64,000 nucleotides of DNA, from assembly GCF_001424125.1 (NCBI RefSeq), contig NZ_LMQI01000003.1, positions 486,928 through 550,927 of the forward strand, given 5' to 3'. Positions within the stretch are counted from its first letter, which is position 1. Each line of letters begins with the position of its first letter. The stretch comes from Cellulomonas sp. Leaf395 (lineage in GTDB: Bacteria > Actinomycetota > Actinomycetes > Actinomycetales > Cellulomonadaceae). The position numbers were made by a program, and so were the translations under genes. Below, in pieces: positions 1-8,086 of the stretch. The notes under the pieces are model-generated. The model was not told the origin of the DNA. It did no database searches and worked only from the letters and a program-made list of their open reading frames with translations.

Positions 1-1734
1 GCGGAACAGGTGGCTCTGGTGGCGGTGCTCCGGCTCGGCCTCGATGACGTCCTCGCGCCACTCCGCGAGCCGGCCGTCCGGCGCCACGCGTTCCGCGGGC
101 AGACGCTCGAGCGCCCGCGCCGCCTCGACGAGCAGGTCCGACGGTCCGCCGAGCCGCACGACGTTCTCCAGCAGGTCACGGGCCAGGGCCAGGTCCGCGG
201 TGGTCGACGTCGTCACCGACGCGGGTAGTCCGTCCGGTGCGACGAACGTGTTCTCCGGCGACGTCGCCGGGCGGGTGCCGAGCGTGCCGTCGGGGAGCTC
301 GACAAACCAGTCGAGGACGAACCGCGCGGCGCCGAGCAGGACGGACCTGTCGGGCTCGTCGCCGGTGAAGTCGTGGTGGTCCACCAGGTGCCGGGCGAGC
401 CAGGCACCGCCGAACGGCCAGAACGCCCAGGACGGGTCGCTGGTGCCGTCGCCCACCGGTTCCGCGAATGCCCACGCGTCCGAGTTGTGGTGCGCGGTCC
501 AGCCACGCAGCCTGTACACCTCGGTCGCGGTGCGGGCGCCCGACGCGGCGAGCTCACCGATCCAGCGCAGCAGCGGCTCGTGACACTCCGCGAGGTTGGT
601 GCTCAGGGCGGGCCAGTAGTTCATCTCGGTGTTGATGTTGAGCGTGTAGTCGCACGACCACGGCGGCTGCACGGCGTCGTTCCAGATCCCCTGGAGGGTC
701 ATCGGCAGGGTTCCCGGGCGTGAGCCGGCGACCATCAGGTACCGCCCGTACTGGAACGCGAGCGCGGCCAGGCCGGGGTCGGGCTCGCCCGAGGCGTTCC
801 GGCGCAACCGCTCGTCCGTGGGCAGCCCGGTTGCCGCCGTCGGCCCGAGATCGAGAGCGACCCGGCCGACCAGGTCGGCATGGTCGGCGACGTGCTCGTC
901 GCGCAGGATCTCCGCTCCGCGCGCCGCGGCGGTCGCTGCCGTGGCCGCCGCCTGGGCGCGCAGCGCGGCCGCGTCGCCGTGCATAGGAGCGGTGGCACCG
1001 GCGTAGTCGGTCGCGGTCGCGAGGACGAGGGTCGCCCAGGTCGCGTCGCGCAGCCGGAGGCCGTCCGGGCCGGCGTCCACGACACCGTCCGTGACCACCT
1101 CGAGCGCCACGGCCGCCGTGATGCTGGTCCCGGGACGGCGGTCCCGGACCACCTGCGCACCGGCGACGTAGTCGGGCGGAGCGTCCGACGGCAGGCGCAG
1201 CGTGGCCGACCAGCGGGAGCCCTCCCCGGTCGGCTCGTCGAGCGGGTGCTCCGACGTGACCCGGACACCCCACGGTCCACCGGTCCACGTGCGGTGCACG
1301 ACGAGCACGGACGCGGGCCGGCTGACGAACGCCTCCTGCGCGCCGGACGCCCAGGACTGCCCCGCGACGCCCTCGTCGAGCCGGAGCCAGCGGGTGTACT
1401 CGTCCACCGAGCGGACGTCCCGCTGCTCCAGCCAGAGGTCGACCAGCGGCTGGTACGCCTGCACGAAGCCGCCCTGCAGCCGCTGCACCTGCCGCTCCGC
1501 GTCGCGCACGTCCGCCCGCTCGAGCGCGTCACGGGCCGCGGCCAGCGCGGCGGGTCCGTCGGGCGCGGAGGAGGAGCGTGGTGCTCCCGACCAGCACGTG
1601 TCGTCGTTGAGCTGCAGCCGTTCGAGGCCGACACCGCCGAAGACCATCGCGCCCAGCCGGCCGTTGCCGAGCGGGAGGGCGTCCGTCCAGAGGTCCGCCG
1701 GGGCGTCGTAGCGCAGGGTGGTCTCGGTCGTCAC
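1..1734 (-). CDS. GH95 family glycoside hydrolase (alpha-L-fucosidase/alpha-L-galactosidase type), 3' end cut by window
   Basis: Likely removes terminal alpha-L-fucose or alpha-L-galactose from plant or mucin glycans. Reading from a GTG at 1734 (GGAGA just upstream) gives 578 open codons to the window edge. Family signatures are visible: LPLGNGRLGAMVFGG near the N-terminus, LQLNDDTCWSG, then LQGIWND and YTLNINTEMNYWPA, whose NIN pair (about residues 366-368) matches the catalytic Asn pair of characterised GH95 enzymes. HRHQSHLF is the last motif before the edge. No signal peptide is apparent, so the protein is probably cytoplasmic. It lies downstream of the PL11 lyase gene on the same strand, separated by a hairpin. 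Family is secure; the exact sugar is not. Confidence 0.9.
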   Translation of the reverse strand, partial: MTTETTLRYDAPADLWTDALPLGNGRLGAMVFGGVGLERLQLNDDTCWSGAPRSSSAPDGPAALAAARDALERADVRDAERQVQRLQGGFVQAYQPLVDLWLEQRDVRSVDEYTRWLRLDEGVAGQSWASGAQEAFVSRPASVLVVHRTWTGGPWGVRVTSEHPLDEPTGEGSRWSATLRLPSDAPPDYVAGAQVVRDRRPGTSITAAVALEVVTDGVVDAGPDGLRLRDATWATLVLATATDYAGATAPMHGDAAALRAQAAATAATAAARGAEILRDEHVADHADLVGRVALDLGPTAATGLPTDERLRRNASGEPDPGLAALAFQYGRYLMVAGSRPGTLPMTLQGIWNDAVQPPWSCDYTLNINTEMNYWPALSTNLAECHEPLLRWIGELAASGARTATEVYRLRGWTAHHNSDAWAFAEPVGDGTSDPSWAFWPFGGAWLARHLVDHHDFTGDEPDRSVLLGAARFVLDWFVELPDGTLGTRPATSPENTFVAPDGLPASVTTSTTADLALARDLLENVVRLGGPSDLLVEAARALERLPAERVAPDGRLAEWREDVIEAEPEHRHQSHLFR

Positions 1735-1751
1735 GGGTCTCCAGAGCCGCC

Positions 1752-1786
1752 GGAAGGACCGCCGCCGAGGTGGCGACGGTCCTTCC
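1752..1786 (-). terminator. Stem-loop between PL11 and GH95 genes
   Basis: Arms 1752-1766 and 1772-1786 pair at 14 of 15 positions around a 5-nt loop. It begins 12 nt after the PL11 stop codon and ends 18 nt before the GH95 GTG. There is no U-run, as is common for actinobacterial terminators. It could end the PL11 message or only reduce read-through into GH95. Confidence 0.65.
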
Positions 1787-1797
1787 AGGAGCGTAGA

Positions 1798-4065
1798 TCA
1801 GGGCGTCGTGATGACCGGCTGAGCAGGCATCGTGAACGGCGTGCCCAGGAAGAACCCGGTGTGCGGCGGCTGGTTGTAGGCCGTGTTCTGCCACGCGATC
1901 GCGACCCGGTACGTCTTGTCGTGCAGCAGGGTCCACACCCGCGTCGTCGTGACGGTCGGTGTCGCGTAGATGCGCAGCGCAGACTCGTCGGTCTTCGCCC
2001 AGATGACCTCTTCGCGCCAGTCGCCGAACAGGTCGCCGGAGAGCACCGGGGTGGACTTGGTGCCGTTGTTCGACCGCACGTCGGCGCCGGTCAGCAGACG
2101 GGTGTCGCCGCCGGTCCCGTACTTGTCGATGCGCGTCCCGTCGAGCAGCTCGCGCGACGTGTCCCCGTCCCAGTACGCCAGGAAGTTGGTGCTGCTGGGC
2201 TTGCGGCCGATGGTCTGACCGGACGTGTTGCGCATCTGGGAGTCCGACGACGACCACGACTCGGCACCGGGGCTGCCCGACCAGATGTCGGCGGACACCC
2301 CTCGACCGTTGTCGCCGGCGGCCGGGGTGCTCCACAGGATCTGGCCCGTGCGCGCGTCGGCCATCCAGGAGTCCGGCTGCGTCGAGCTCTCCGTGACCTT
2401 GTAGTACTCGAGGCCGGGACGGCTCGGGATCAGGTCGCCCACGTGCCCGGCGTCACCGTGACCGGTGCGGTTGTTCCACAGTCCTCGGCCGTCGTCGTCG
2501 ATGGCGGCGGCGCCGTAGAGGATCTCCTGCTTGCCGTCCCCGTCGACGTCCGCGACCGACAGCGAGTGGTTGCCCTGCCCGGCGTACGTGCTGTTGCCGG
2601 TGGTGGAGCTGTTCGAGTCGAACGTCCACCGCCGGGTCAGCTGGCCGTTGCGGTAGTCCCAGGCCACGACGACGGCGCGGGTGTAGTAGCCGCGGGCCAT
2701 GATGATCGACGGCCGCTGCCCGTCCAGGTACGCGGTCCCGGCCAGGAACCGGTCGACGCGGTTGCCGTAGCTGTCACCCCAGCTGGAGACCGTGCCGCGC
2801 GCCGGGACGTAGTTCGTGGTCGCCCCGATCGCGCCGGTCTGACCCGTGAACACCGTGAAGTACTCGGGCCCGGCCAGGATGTAGCCGGAGGAGTTGCGGT
2901 AGTCGGCGTTGGCGTCGCCGATGACCTGCCCGGTGCCGGAGCGTGTGCCGTCCGCGGTCTTCATCGCGACCTCGGCCTTGCCGTCCCCGTCGTAGTCGTA
3001 GACCTGGAACTGTGTGTAGTGCGCACCGGCCCGGATGTTGCGGCCCAGGTCGATCCGCCACAGGCGGGTGCCGTTCAGCTTGTACGCGTCGATGTACACG
3101 TTGCCCGTCACACCGGACTGCGAGTTGTCCTTCGCGTTGGTCGGGTCCCACTTCAGGACGACCTCGAGCTGGCCGTCACCGTCCAGGTCGCCGACGCTGC
3201 CGTCGTTGGCCACGTAGTCGCCGCTGGGCTTCTGGATGGGGACGTCGAGGTAGCCGTTGCCGAACGTCAGCGAGGTGCCTGACGCCGCCTGCTCGGAGCC
3301 GTTGACGACGGCACGGACCGTGTAGGTTGCGCTCGCGGACGCGCCGGGGTCGAGGTAGTTGGTCGAGTCGGTGATCGGGCCGGCGATCTTGGTGCCGCCG
3401 CGGTAGACGTTGAACCCAGTGCCGGCTGCCTCCGTCCCGAGCAGCCGCCACTGGACCAGGTTGTTGCTGCCCGAGCGCACGCTGATCAGGCCGCGGTCGA
3501 GCTCCTCCGCCTGCCACGCCCCGGCAGCCGGGGTGGTGCTGGTCGGCGGCGGGGTCGCTGTCGGGGTGGCCGTCGCCGTGGCCGTGGGGGTGGCGGTCGG
3601 CGTGCTCGTGGCGGAGCTGGTCGGGGTCGCCGTGGGGCTGGTCGTCGGCGTCGTCGTGCCACCGGTGCACGCGGTGCCGTTGAGCGCGAAGCTCGTCGGC
3701 ACCGGGTTGCTGCTCGACCACGTGCCGTTGAACCCGAAGGACGTGCTCGCGCCCGATGTGATCCCGCCGTTGTAGGAGACGTTCGTGGCGGTCACCTGGG
3801 AGCCGCTCTGCGACGTCGTCGCGTTCCACGACTGGATGACGGTCTGCCCGCCACCGAACGACCACGTGAGCGTCCAGCCGGTGACGGCGTCCCCGAGGTT
3901 GGTGATCTTCACGTCCGCCCCGAAACCGGCGCCCCACTGGTTGGTGACCGTGTAGTCGACGCGGCACCCTGCCGCGGCGGTCGCGGGCTGGGCGACGGCG
4001 ACGCCGATGCCGGTGGCCAGGGTGGCTGCCATCAGCCACGGGATCGTTCGGCGGGGATGGGACAT
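1798..4065 (-). CDS. Secreted CBM2 - PL11 rhamnogalacturonan lyase
   Basis: Extracellular lyase predicted to cut the rhamnogalacturonan-I backbone of pectin by beta-elimination. The ATG at 4065 has GGAGG 8 nt upstream; a longer reading to 4161 would place Arg-rich sequence before the signal peptide. The 755-residue product has a signal peptide (about 1-31), a CBM2 cellulose-binding module (about 33-133, with CRVDYTV, NQWGAGF and a final GTAC), a Pro/Thr linker (about 134-180) and a PL11 domain starting ELDRGLISVRSGSNNLVQWR. The lyase domain contains several Asp-rich calcium-type loops such as DLDGDGQLE, DYDGDGKAE and DVDGDGKQE. A palindrome shared with the xylanase gene lies about 100 nt upstream. 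Confidence 0.93.
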   Translation of the reverse strand: MSHPRRTIPWLMAATLATGIGVAVAQPATAAAGCRVDYTVTNQWGAGFGADVKITNLGDAVTGWTLTWSFGGGQTVIQSWNATTSQSGSQVTATNVSYNGGITSGASTSFGFNGTWSSSNPVPTSFALNGTACTGGTTTPTTSPTATPTSSATSTPTATPTATATATPTATPPPTSTTPAAGAWQAEELDRGLISVRSGSNNLVQWRLLGTEAAGTGFNVYRGGTKIAGPITDSTNYLDPGASASATYTVRAVVNGSEQAASGTSLTFGNGYLDVPIQKPSGDYVANDGSVGDLDGDGQLEVVLKWDPTNAKDNSQSGVTGNVYIDAYKLNGTRLWRIDLGRNIRAGAHYTQFQVYDYDGDGKAEVAMKTADGTRSGTGQVIGDANADYRNSSGYILAGPEYFTVFTGQTGAIGATTNYVPARGTVSSWGDSYGNRVDRFLAGTAYLDGQRPSIIMARGYYTRAVVVAWDYRNGQLTRRWTFDSNSSTTGNSTYAGQGNHSLSVADVDGDGKQEILYGAAAIDDDGRGLWNNRTGHGDAGHVGDLIPSRPGLEYYKVTESSTQPDSWMADARTGQILWSTPAAGDNGRGVSADIWSGSPGAESWSSSDSQMRNTSGQTIGRKPSSTNFLAYWDGDTSRELLDGTRIDKYGTGGDTRLLTGADVRSNNGTKSTPVLSGDLFGDWREEVIWAKTDESALRIYATPTVTTTRVWTLLHDKTYRVAIAWQNTAYNQPPHTGFFLGTPFTMPAQPVITTP

Positions 4066-4164
4066 GGCGTGCCTCCAGCAATGTGGCGGCCGACGTCGGC
4101 GTCGGTCGGGCTCGGAACGAGCCCGGAGCGACGCTAGAGGCGCAGCCGGTGCGCGCACCACGAG

Positions 4165-4176
4165 TGAAACATTTCA
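4165..4176 (-). promoter_or_regulatory. Palindromic operator candidate upstream of PL11 (TGAAACATTTCA)
   Basis: TGAAA-CA-TTTCA is a 5+5 palindrome. The core GAAACATTTCAG (4166-4177) recurs exactly upstream of the xylanase gene at 54305-54316. The arrangement resembles LacI-family operators and the GAAA/TTTC elements reported near actinomycete hemicellulase genes. The regulator is not identified. Confidence 0.5.
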
Positions 4177-4188
4177 GATGGACAACGC

Positions 4189-4560
4189 TTACCGCGGTGA
4201 TTCGCCCGCCACCAGCTGCGCTGCGTGACCTTCGACGACGAGCCCCTCGGAGAAGACGAGGACCTCGTCGACCAGCCCACCAGCCTGGTTGCGGTACGTG
4301 AGGACGAGCACGCCCACCCCGGCGTACACGCGCTCCACGGTGAAGTGCAGGTCGGGCATCAGCCGCAGCCCTTCCGTCCAGTACGCACGCAGGGCGTCCT
4401 TGCCGCGGACCACCCCGCCGCTCGCCGGCACCACCCGGGCCGCCGTGGGGGACGTGAACACCACGTCGTCGTGGAAGTGCGCCAGGACGGCGTCGACGTC
4501 GTGGGCGTTCCACGCCGCGACCCAGGCGGCGCTGAAGGCGAGGGGTTCGGGCAGGCTCAT
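4189..4560 (-). CDS. NTF2-like / SnoaL-type small protein
   Basis: A 123-residue cone-fold protein of the SgcJ/EcaC nuclear-transport-factor-2-like group. Typical features are the opening FSAAWVAAWNAHDVDAVLAHF, DDVVFTSP, GGVVRGKDALRAYW and a C-terminal beta-rich stretch LVLTYRNQAGGLVDEVLVF. Members range from ketosteroid isomerase-like enzymes to orphan ligand binders, and nothing here shows which. The gene is monocistronic and divergent from the kinase gene. CACACT followed by 6 nt precedes the ATG, one mismatch from a leaderless TANNNT promoter. Confidence 0.8.
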   Translation of the reverse strand: MSLPEPLAFSAAWVAAWNAHDVDAVLAHFHDDVVFTSPTAARVVPASGGVVRGKDALRAYWTEGLRLMPDLHFTVERVYAGVGVLVLTYRNQAGGLVDEVLVFSEGLVVEGHAAQLVAGESPR

Positions 4561-4620
4561 CCCGGCAGTGTGGCACCGGGATTCGCCCGGTCCCCGGATG
4601 CGGGTGCCACCACGTGCGCC

Positions 4621-4626
4621 TACCGT
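4621..4626 (+). promoter_or_regulatory. -10 hexamer TACCGT, leaderless-type promoter of the kinase gene
   Basis: TACCGT ends 8 nt before the ATG at 4635, so transcription would start at or next to the start codon. There is no Shine-Dalgarno. Confidence 0.5.
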
Positions 4627-4634
4627 CGGATCCC

Positions 4635-5789
4635 ATGCTGGAACATGTCCGCGAGGCGCTTCCGCACTCGTCCGAGCCGGACGAGCGCCCCCTCCTGGGC
4701 GGCCGCTACCGGCTCGACGAGGTCCTGGGGCGCGGCGGCATGGCCACCGTGCACCGGGCGCACGACCTGCTGCTCGAGCGCGACGTCGCCGTCAAGGTGT
4801 TCCCCGCGGTCCTCGACGGGACCGACGAGATCTTGCGCAACCGCGCCGAGATCCGGGTGCTGGCCACGCTCAGCCACCCGGGCCTGGTCACGTTGCACGA
4901 CGCCGGGACCGTGCACGGCGACGACGGGTCCGAGCAGGTGTACCTCGTGATGGAGCTGGTCGAGGGACCGACGCTCGCGGAGCGGCTCCGGGACGGGCCG
5001 CTCGACGTGGAGCAGACCGCGCGAGTCGGTCGGGACGTCGCCGAGGCGCTCGCGACCGTGCACGAGCAGGACATCGTCCACCGCGACATCAAGCCCGCGA
5101 ACATGCTGCTGACCAGCGCAGGGGCGCTCGACGCCACGCGCGGCGGAGCTGACCCCGCGGTCAAGCTCGCCGACTTCGGCATCGCACGGCTGGCGGGGGC
5201 CACCCGGCTGACGATGACCGGCATGACGCTCGGCACGATGAGCTACCTCAGCCCCGAGCAGGCCACCGGTAGCGAGCTGGGCCCGGCGAGCGACGTGTAC
5301 GGGCTCGGCCTGGTGCTGCTGGAGTGCGTGACAGGGCGGCCCGCCTTCACCGGCACCATGGCGGAGGTGGCGACCGCGCGCCTGATCGCGGCGCCCGACG
5401 TGCCCGTCGACCTCGACCCCCGGCTCGGTGACCTGCTGTCGCGGATGACGCGGATGGCGCCGCACGAGCGGCCCGACGCAAGGGAGGTGGCGCGGGAGCT
5501 GTCGGCGATCCTGGCGGTCGCGTCGGGGGAGACCCTCGTGCTGCCCGCCGCGGAGAGCCCCACGGTGGCGAGCCCTTCCCTCGAGAGCCCCGACACACCG
5601 TCGCGTCCGCGTCGGTGGGCCCGGCCCGCGCTCGTCGGCGGTGCGGTCGTCCTGCTGCTCGGTGGCACGTTGCTGGTCGGACAGCTCGCGGCCGACGGTC
5701 AGACCCCGGCCGCCCCGCCGTCGTACCCGACCGTCGACGGTCCGCTGGGCGAGTCCCTCACGCAGCTGCAAGAGAGCGTCGAACCATGA
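4635..5789 (+). CDS. Transmembrane Ser/Thr protein kinase (PknB-like)
   Basis: Hanks-type kinase of 384 residues. The glycine loop is LGRGGMA (residues 31-37), the catalytic Lys is in VAVKVF (about 54), the catalytic loop is HRDIKPAN (149-156) and DFG is at 180-182, followed by SPEQA. A Pro/Ser juxtamembrane stretch leads to one membrane span (LVGGAVVLLLGGTLLVGQL) and a short extracytoplasmic tail without PASTA repeats. ATG 4635 is preferred over GTG 4614 because of the TACCGT hexamer before it. The stop overlaps the ATG of the next gene (ATGA), so the two are co-translated. Confidence 0.93.
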   Translation: MLEHVREALPHSSEPDERPLLGGRYRLDEVLGRGGMATVHRAHDLLLERDVAVKVFPAVLDGTDEILRNRAEIRVLATLSHPGLVTLHDAGTVHGDDGSEQVYLVMELVEGPTLAERLRDGPLDVEQTARVGRDVAEALATVHEQDIVHRDIKPANMLLTSAGALDATRGGADPAVKLADFGIARLAGATRLTMTGMTLGTMSYLSPEQATGSELGPASDVYGLGLVLLECVTGRPAFTGTMAEVATARLIAAPDVPVDLDPRLGDLLSRMTRMAPHERPDAREVARELSAILAVASGETLVLPAAESPTVASPSLESPDTPSRPRRWARPALVGGAVVLLLGGTLLVGQLAADGQTPAAPPSYPTVDGPLGESLTQLQESVEP

Positions 5790-6274
5790 GCCGCCCGGTC
5801 AGGTGGACCGCCGTCGTGCTCGGCGTCGCGCTGGTGTGCGCGGGTTGCGGCAGCGCGCCCGAGCTGGCAGTCGACCGTGCGCAGTCGCTCCAGACGTCGG
5901 TGCTCGGCGTCACCCAGGCCGCCAGCGAGGCGCAGTGGGCGGACGCCCAGTCCCTCCTGGTAGCGACGCGGGTGGCGCTCGACGACGGTGTGGACGCGCG
6001 CGAGGTCTCGGCGGAGCGGTACCGCGAGATCGACGCCGCTCTCGACCGGGTGGCGGCCGAGCTGGCGGCGTCGCAGGCCGCCGCTGACCAGGCCGCGGCC
6101 GAGCAGGCGGCAGCGGAGCAGGCGGCGGCGCAGGCAGCGGCGGCGCAGGCTGCGGCGGAACGGGCTGCGGCGGAACAGGCGGCGGCGGAGCAGGTCGCAC
6201 CCGCCGGACCCGCGAAGGCTCCACCGGCCAAGGGCGAGGGCAAGGGCGAGGGCAAGGGCAAGGGGGACAAGTAG
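5786..6274 (+). CDS. Ala/Gln/Glu-rich lipoprotein paired with the kinase
   Basis: 162-residue predicted lipoprotein. The N-terminus is basic then hydrophobic and ends VCAGC, a slightly atypical lipobox with Cys at -3. The middle (SLQTSVLGVTQAASEAQWAD onward) looks helical, then come AAAEQAAAEQ-type repeats that would form a long coiled helix, and the tail is a Lys/Gly/Glu run (KGEGKGEGKGKGDK). It starts inside the kinase stop codon (4-nt overlap), so it may be the kinase's cell-envelope partner. No enzymatic motif is seen. Confidence 0.75.
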   Translation: MSRPVRWTAVVLGVALVCAGCGSAPELAVDRAQSLQTSVLGVTQAASEAQWADAQSLLVATRVALDDGVDAREVSAERYREIDAALDRVAAELAASQAAADQAAAEQAAAEQAAAQAAAAQAAAERAAAEQAAAEQVAPAGPAKAPPAKGEGKGEGKGKGDK

Positions 6275-6382
6275 GCCGCCCGCTCAGGGTCAGGTCCGGG
6301 CGATCACCGATGCGGGCGGGAGGTCCGCAGGAGCATCCTGGGGGAGTCCGGCCGCTCGGGTCGGGGCGAGAGGAGCACGACC

Positions 6383-6634
6383 ATGGGCAGGATCCACGAC
6401 GGCATGGCTCGACAGGGGCTGGTCCGGCCGGTCGACGGCCGTCTGCTGGGCGGCGTGTGCGCCGGACTCGGTCGGCGGTTCGGCATCGCGCCCGTCACCG
6501 CACGGGTCCTGTTCGTCCTCGTCCTGTTCGTCCTGCCCGGCAGCCAGCTGCTGATCTATCCACTGCTGTGGCTGCTCATGCCGACCGAGCACCGGGCGTC
6601 GACCCCGACGGGCGCGGTCCCCGGTCGGTACTGA
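6383..6634 (+). CDS. PspC domain protein
   Basis: 83 residues. Contains the PspC signature LVRPVDGRLLGGVCAGLGRRFGI followed by two hydrophobic stretches (VLFVLVLFVLPG and LLIYPLLWLLMP). PspC proteins sit in the membrane and are linked to envelope-stress responses. GAGAGGAG precedes the ATG by about 7 nt. It is a stand-alone gene downstream of the kinase/lipoprotein pair. Confidence 0.88.
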   Translation: MGRIHDGMARQGLVRPVDGRLLGGVCAGLGRRFGIAPVTARVLFVLVLFVLPGSQLLIYPLLWLLMPTEHRASTPTGAVPGRY

Positions 6635-6689
6635 GTCCCGGCATCCGCACGAGTGCCACGACGGACGGCTCGGTGGCAGGCTGGGCGGC

Positions 6690-8069
6690 ATGACGGCACG
6701 GTGGCCGACGTTCGCGCCGGCGCTCGACCGCGCGACGCACCACGCGCGCGAGTGGCTGATGTCCCTGGCCGAGCGGCCGGTGCATCCGAGCGCCCGTCCC
6801 GACGAGCTGGCGGCGGTCCTGGGCGGACCGCTCCTCGACGGACCGACCGCGCCCGAGACGGTCGTCGACGAGCTCGCCACCGGGATCGAGCCCGGGCTGG
6901 TGGGGATGCCGTCCGGCCGGTTCTTCGGCTGGGTCATCGGAGGCACGCACCCTGCCGCGCTCGCGGCGGACTGGCTGACGGGAGCATGGGACCAGAACGC
7001 GGCGATGCGCCACTCGATGCCGGGCGTCGTGGCGGTGGAGGACGCGGCGGCCGCGTGGGCGCTCGACCTGCTCGGTCTCCCTCCCGGCGCTGACGTCGGG
7101 TTCGTCACCGGCGCCACCATGGCCAACTTCACCGGGCTCGCGGCGGCCCGGCAGCACGTCCTCACCGAAGCGGGCTGGGACGTCACCCGCGACGGGCTCG
7201 CGGGCGGCCCGCGCGTGCGGGTGCTCGTCGGGGCGGAGCGACACGAGACCCTCGACCTCGCACTGCGCTACCTCGGGCTCGGGACGCCGACGGCGGTCGC
7301 TGCCGACGACCAGGGCCGGCTCGTCGTCGACGACCTCCAGCGCGCGCTGGCCGAGGGAAAAGCACCGACGATCGTCTGCCTCCAGGCGGGCAACCTGCAC
7401 TCGGGCGCGTTCGATCCGCTGGCGGACGCCATCGAGCTCGCGCACCGCCACGGCGCATGGGTCCACATCGACGGTGCCTTCGGTCTGTGGGCGGCGGCGT
7501 CGCCACGGTTGCGGCACCTGGTCGCCGGACTTGAGCGCGCCGACTCGTGGGCCACCGACGCCCACAAGACCCTGAACGTGCCGTACGACTGCGGACTGGC
7601 GATCGTCTCGCGTCCCGAGCCGCTGCGCCGTGCGTTCGGCATGCGTGCTGAGTACTTCGCGACCTTCAGCGGGCCGGGTGACCCGTTGGAGAAGGTGCCC
7701 GAGCTGTCCCGACGCGCTCGCGGCGTCCCGGTGTGGGCGGTCCTGCGGTCACTGGGTCGCAGCGGGGTCGAGGACCTCGTGGACGGCCTGGTCGCGAACG
7801 CCCGGGCGATCGCCGACGGGATCGCCACGATCGACGGCGCCGAGATCGTCAACGACGTCGTGTTCACCCAGGTGTGCGTCGCGTTCGGCTCCGACGAGCG
7901 CACCCGTGCGGTCACCGCCCGCGTGCTTGCCGACGGGGTGACCTGGATGTCGGGGTCCCGGTGGCAGGGCCGTGACGTGCTGCGGGTGTCGGTCAGCAAC
8001 TGGTCGACGGACGCCGAGGACGTCGCACGCTCGGTCGACGCCGTCCGGCGGGCGGCGTCGACCGACTGA
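6690..8069 (+). CDS. PLP-dependent decarboxylase/aminotransferase family protein (group II decarboxylase fold)
   Basis: 459 residues, of the pyridoxal-dependent decarboxylase superfamily that includes glutamate and aromatic amino-acid decarboxylases. Seen are FVTGATMANFTGL (cofactor phosphate region), VHIDGAFGLWA (Asp to the PLP ring nitrogen) and TDAHKTLNVPYDCG, whose Lys should carry PLP. The substrate cannot be read from sequence. CAGGCT plus 7 nt precedes the ATG, one mismatch from a leaderless promoter. Confidence 0.88.
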   Translation: MTARWPTFAPALDRATHHAREWLMSLAERPVHPSARPDELAAVLGGPLLDGPTAPETVVDELATGIEPGLVGMPSGRFFGWVIGGTHPAALAADWLTGAWDQNAAMRHSMPGVVAVEDAAAAWALDLLGLPPGADVGFVTGATMANFTGLAAARQHVLTEAGWDVTRDGLAGGPRVRVLVGAERHETLDLALRYLGLGTPTAVAADDQGRLVVDDLQRALAEGKAPTIVCLQAGNLHSGAFDPLADAIELAHRHGAWVHIDGAFGLWAAASPRLRHLVAGLERADSWATDAHKTLNVPYDCGLAIVSRPEPLRRAFGMRAEYFATFSGPGDPLEKVPELSRRARGVPVWAVLRSLGRSGVEDLVDGLVANARAIADGIATIDGAEIVNDVVFTQVCVAFGSDERTRAVTARVLADGVTWMSGSRWQGRDVLRVSVSNWSTDAEDVARSVDAVRRAASTD

Positions 8070-8086
8070 CGACGTGTGAGGCCAGG

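Noticed and set aside
880..3282. 800-codon plus-strand open frame opposite the GH95 and PL11 genes
   Set aside because: Arg/Gly/Val-rich, no domain. It is the antisense shadow expected at about 73% G+C over two well-supported genes.
6065..6200. GC-rich repeats in the lipoprotein gene as an independent repeat element
   Set aside because: They are in-frame codons for the AAAEQ helix and explained by the protein.
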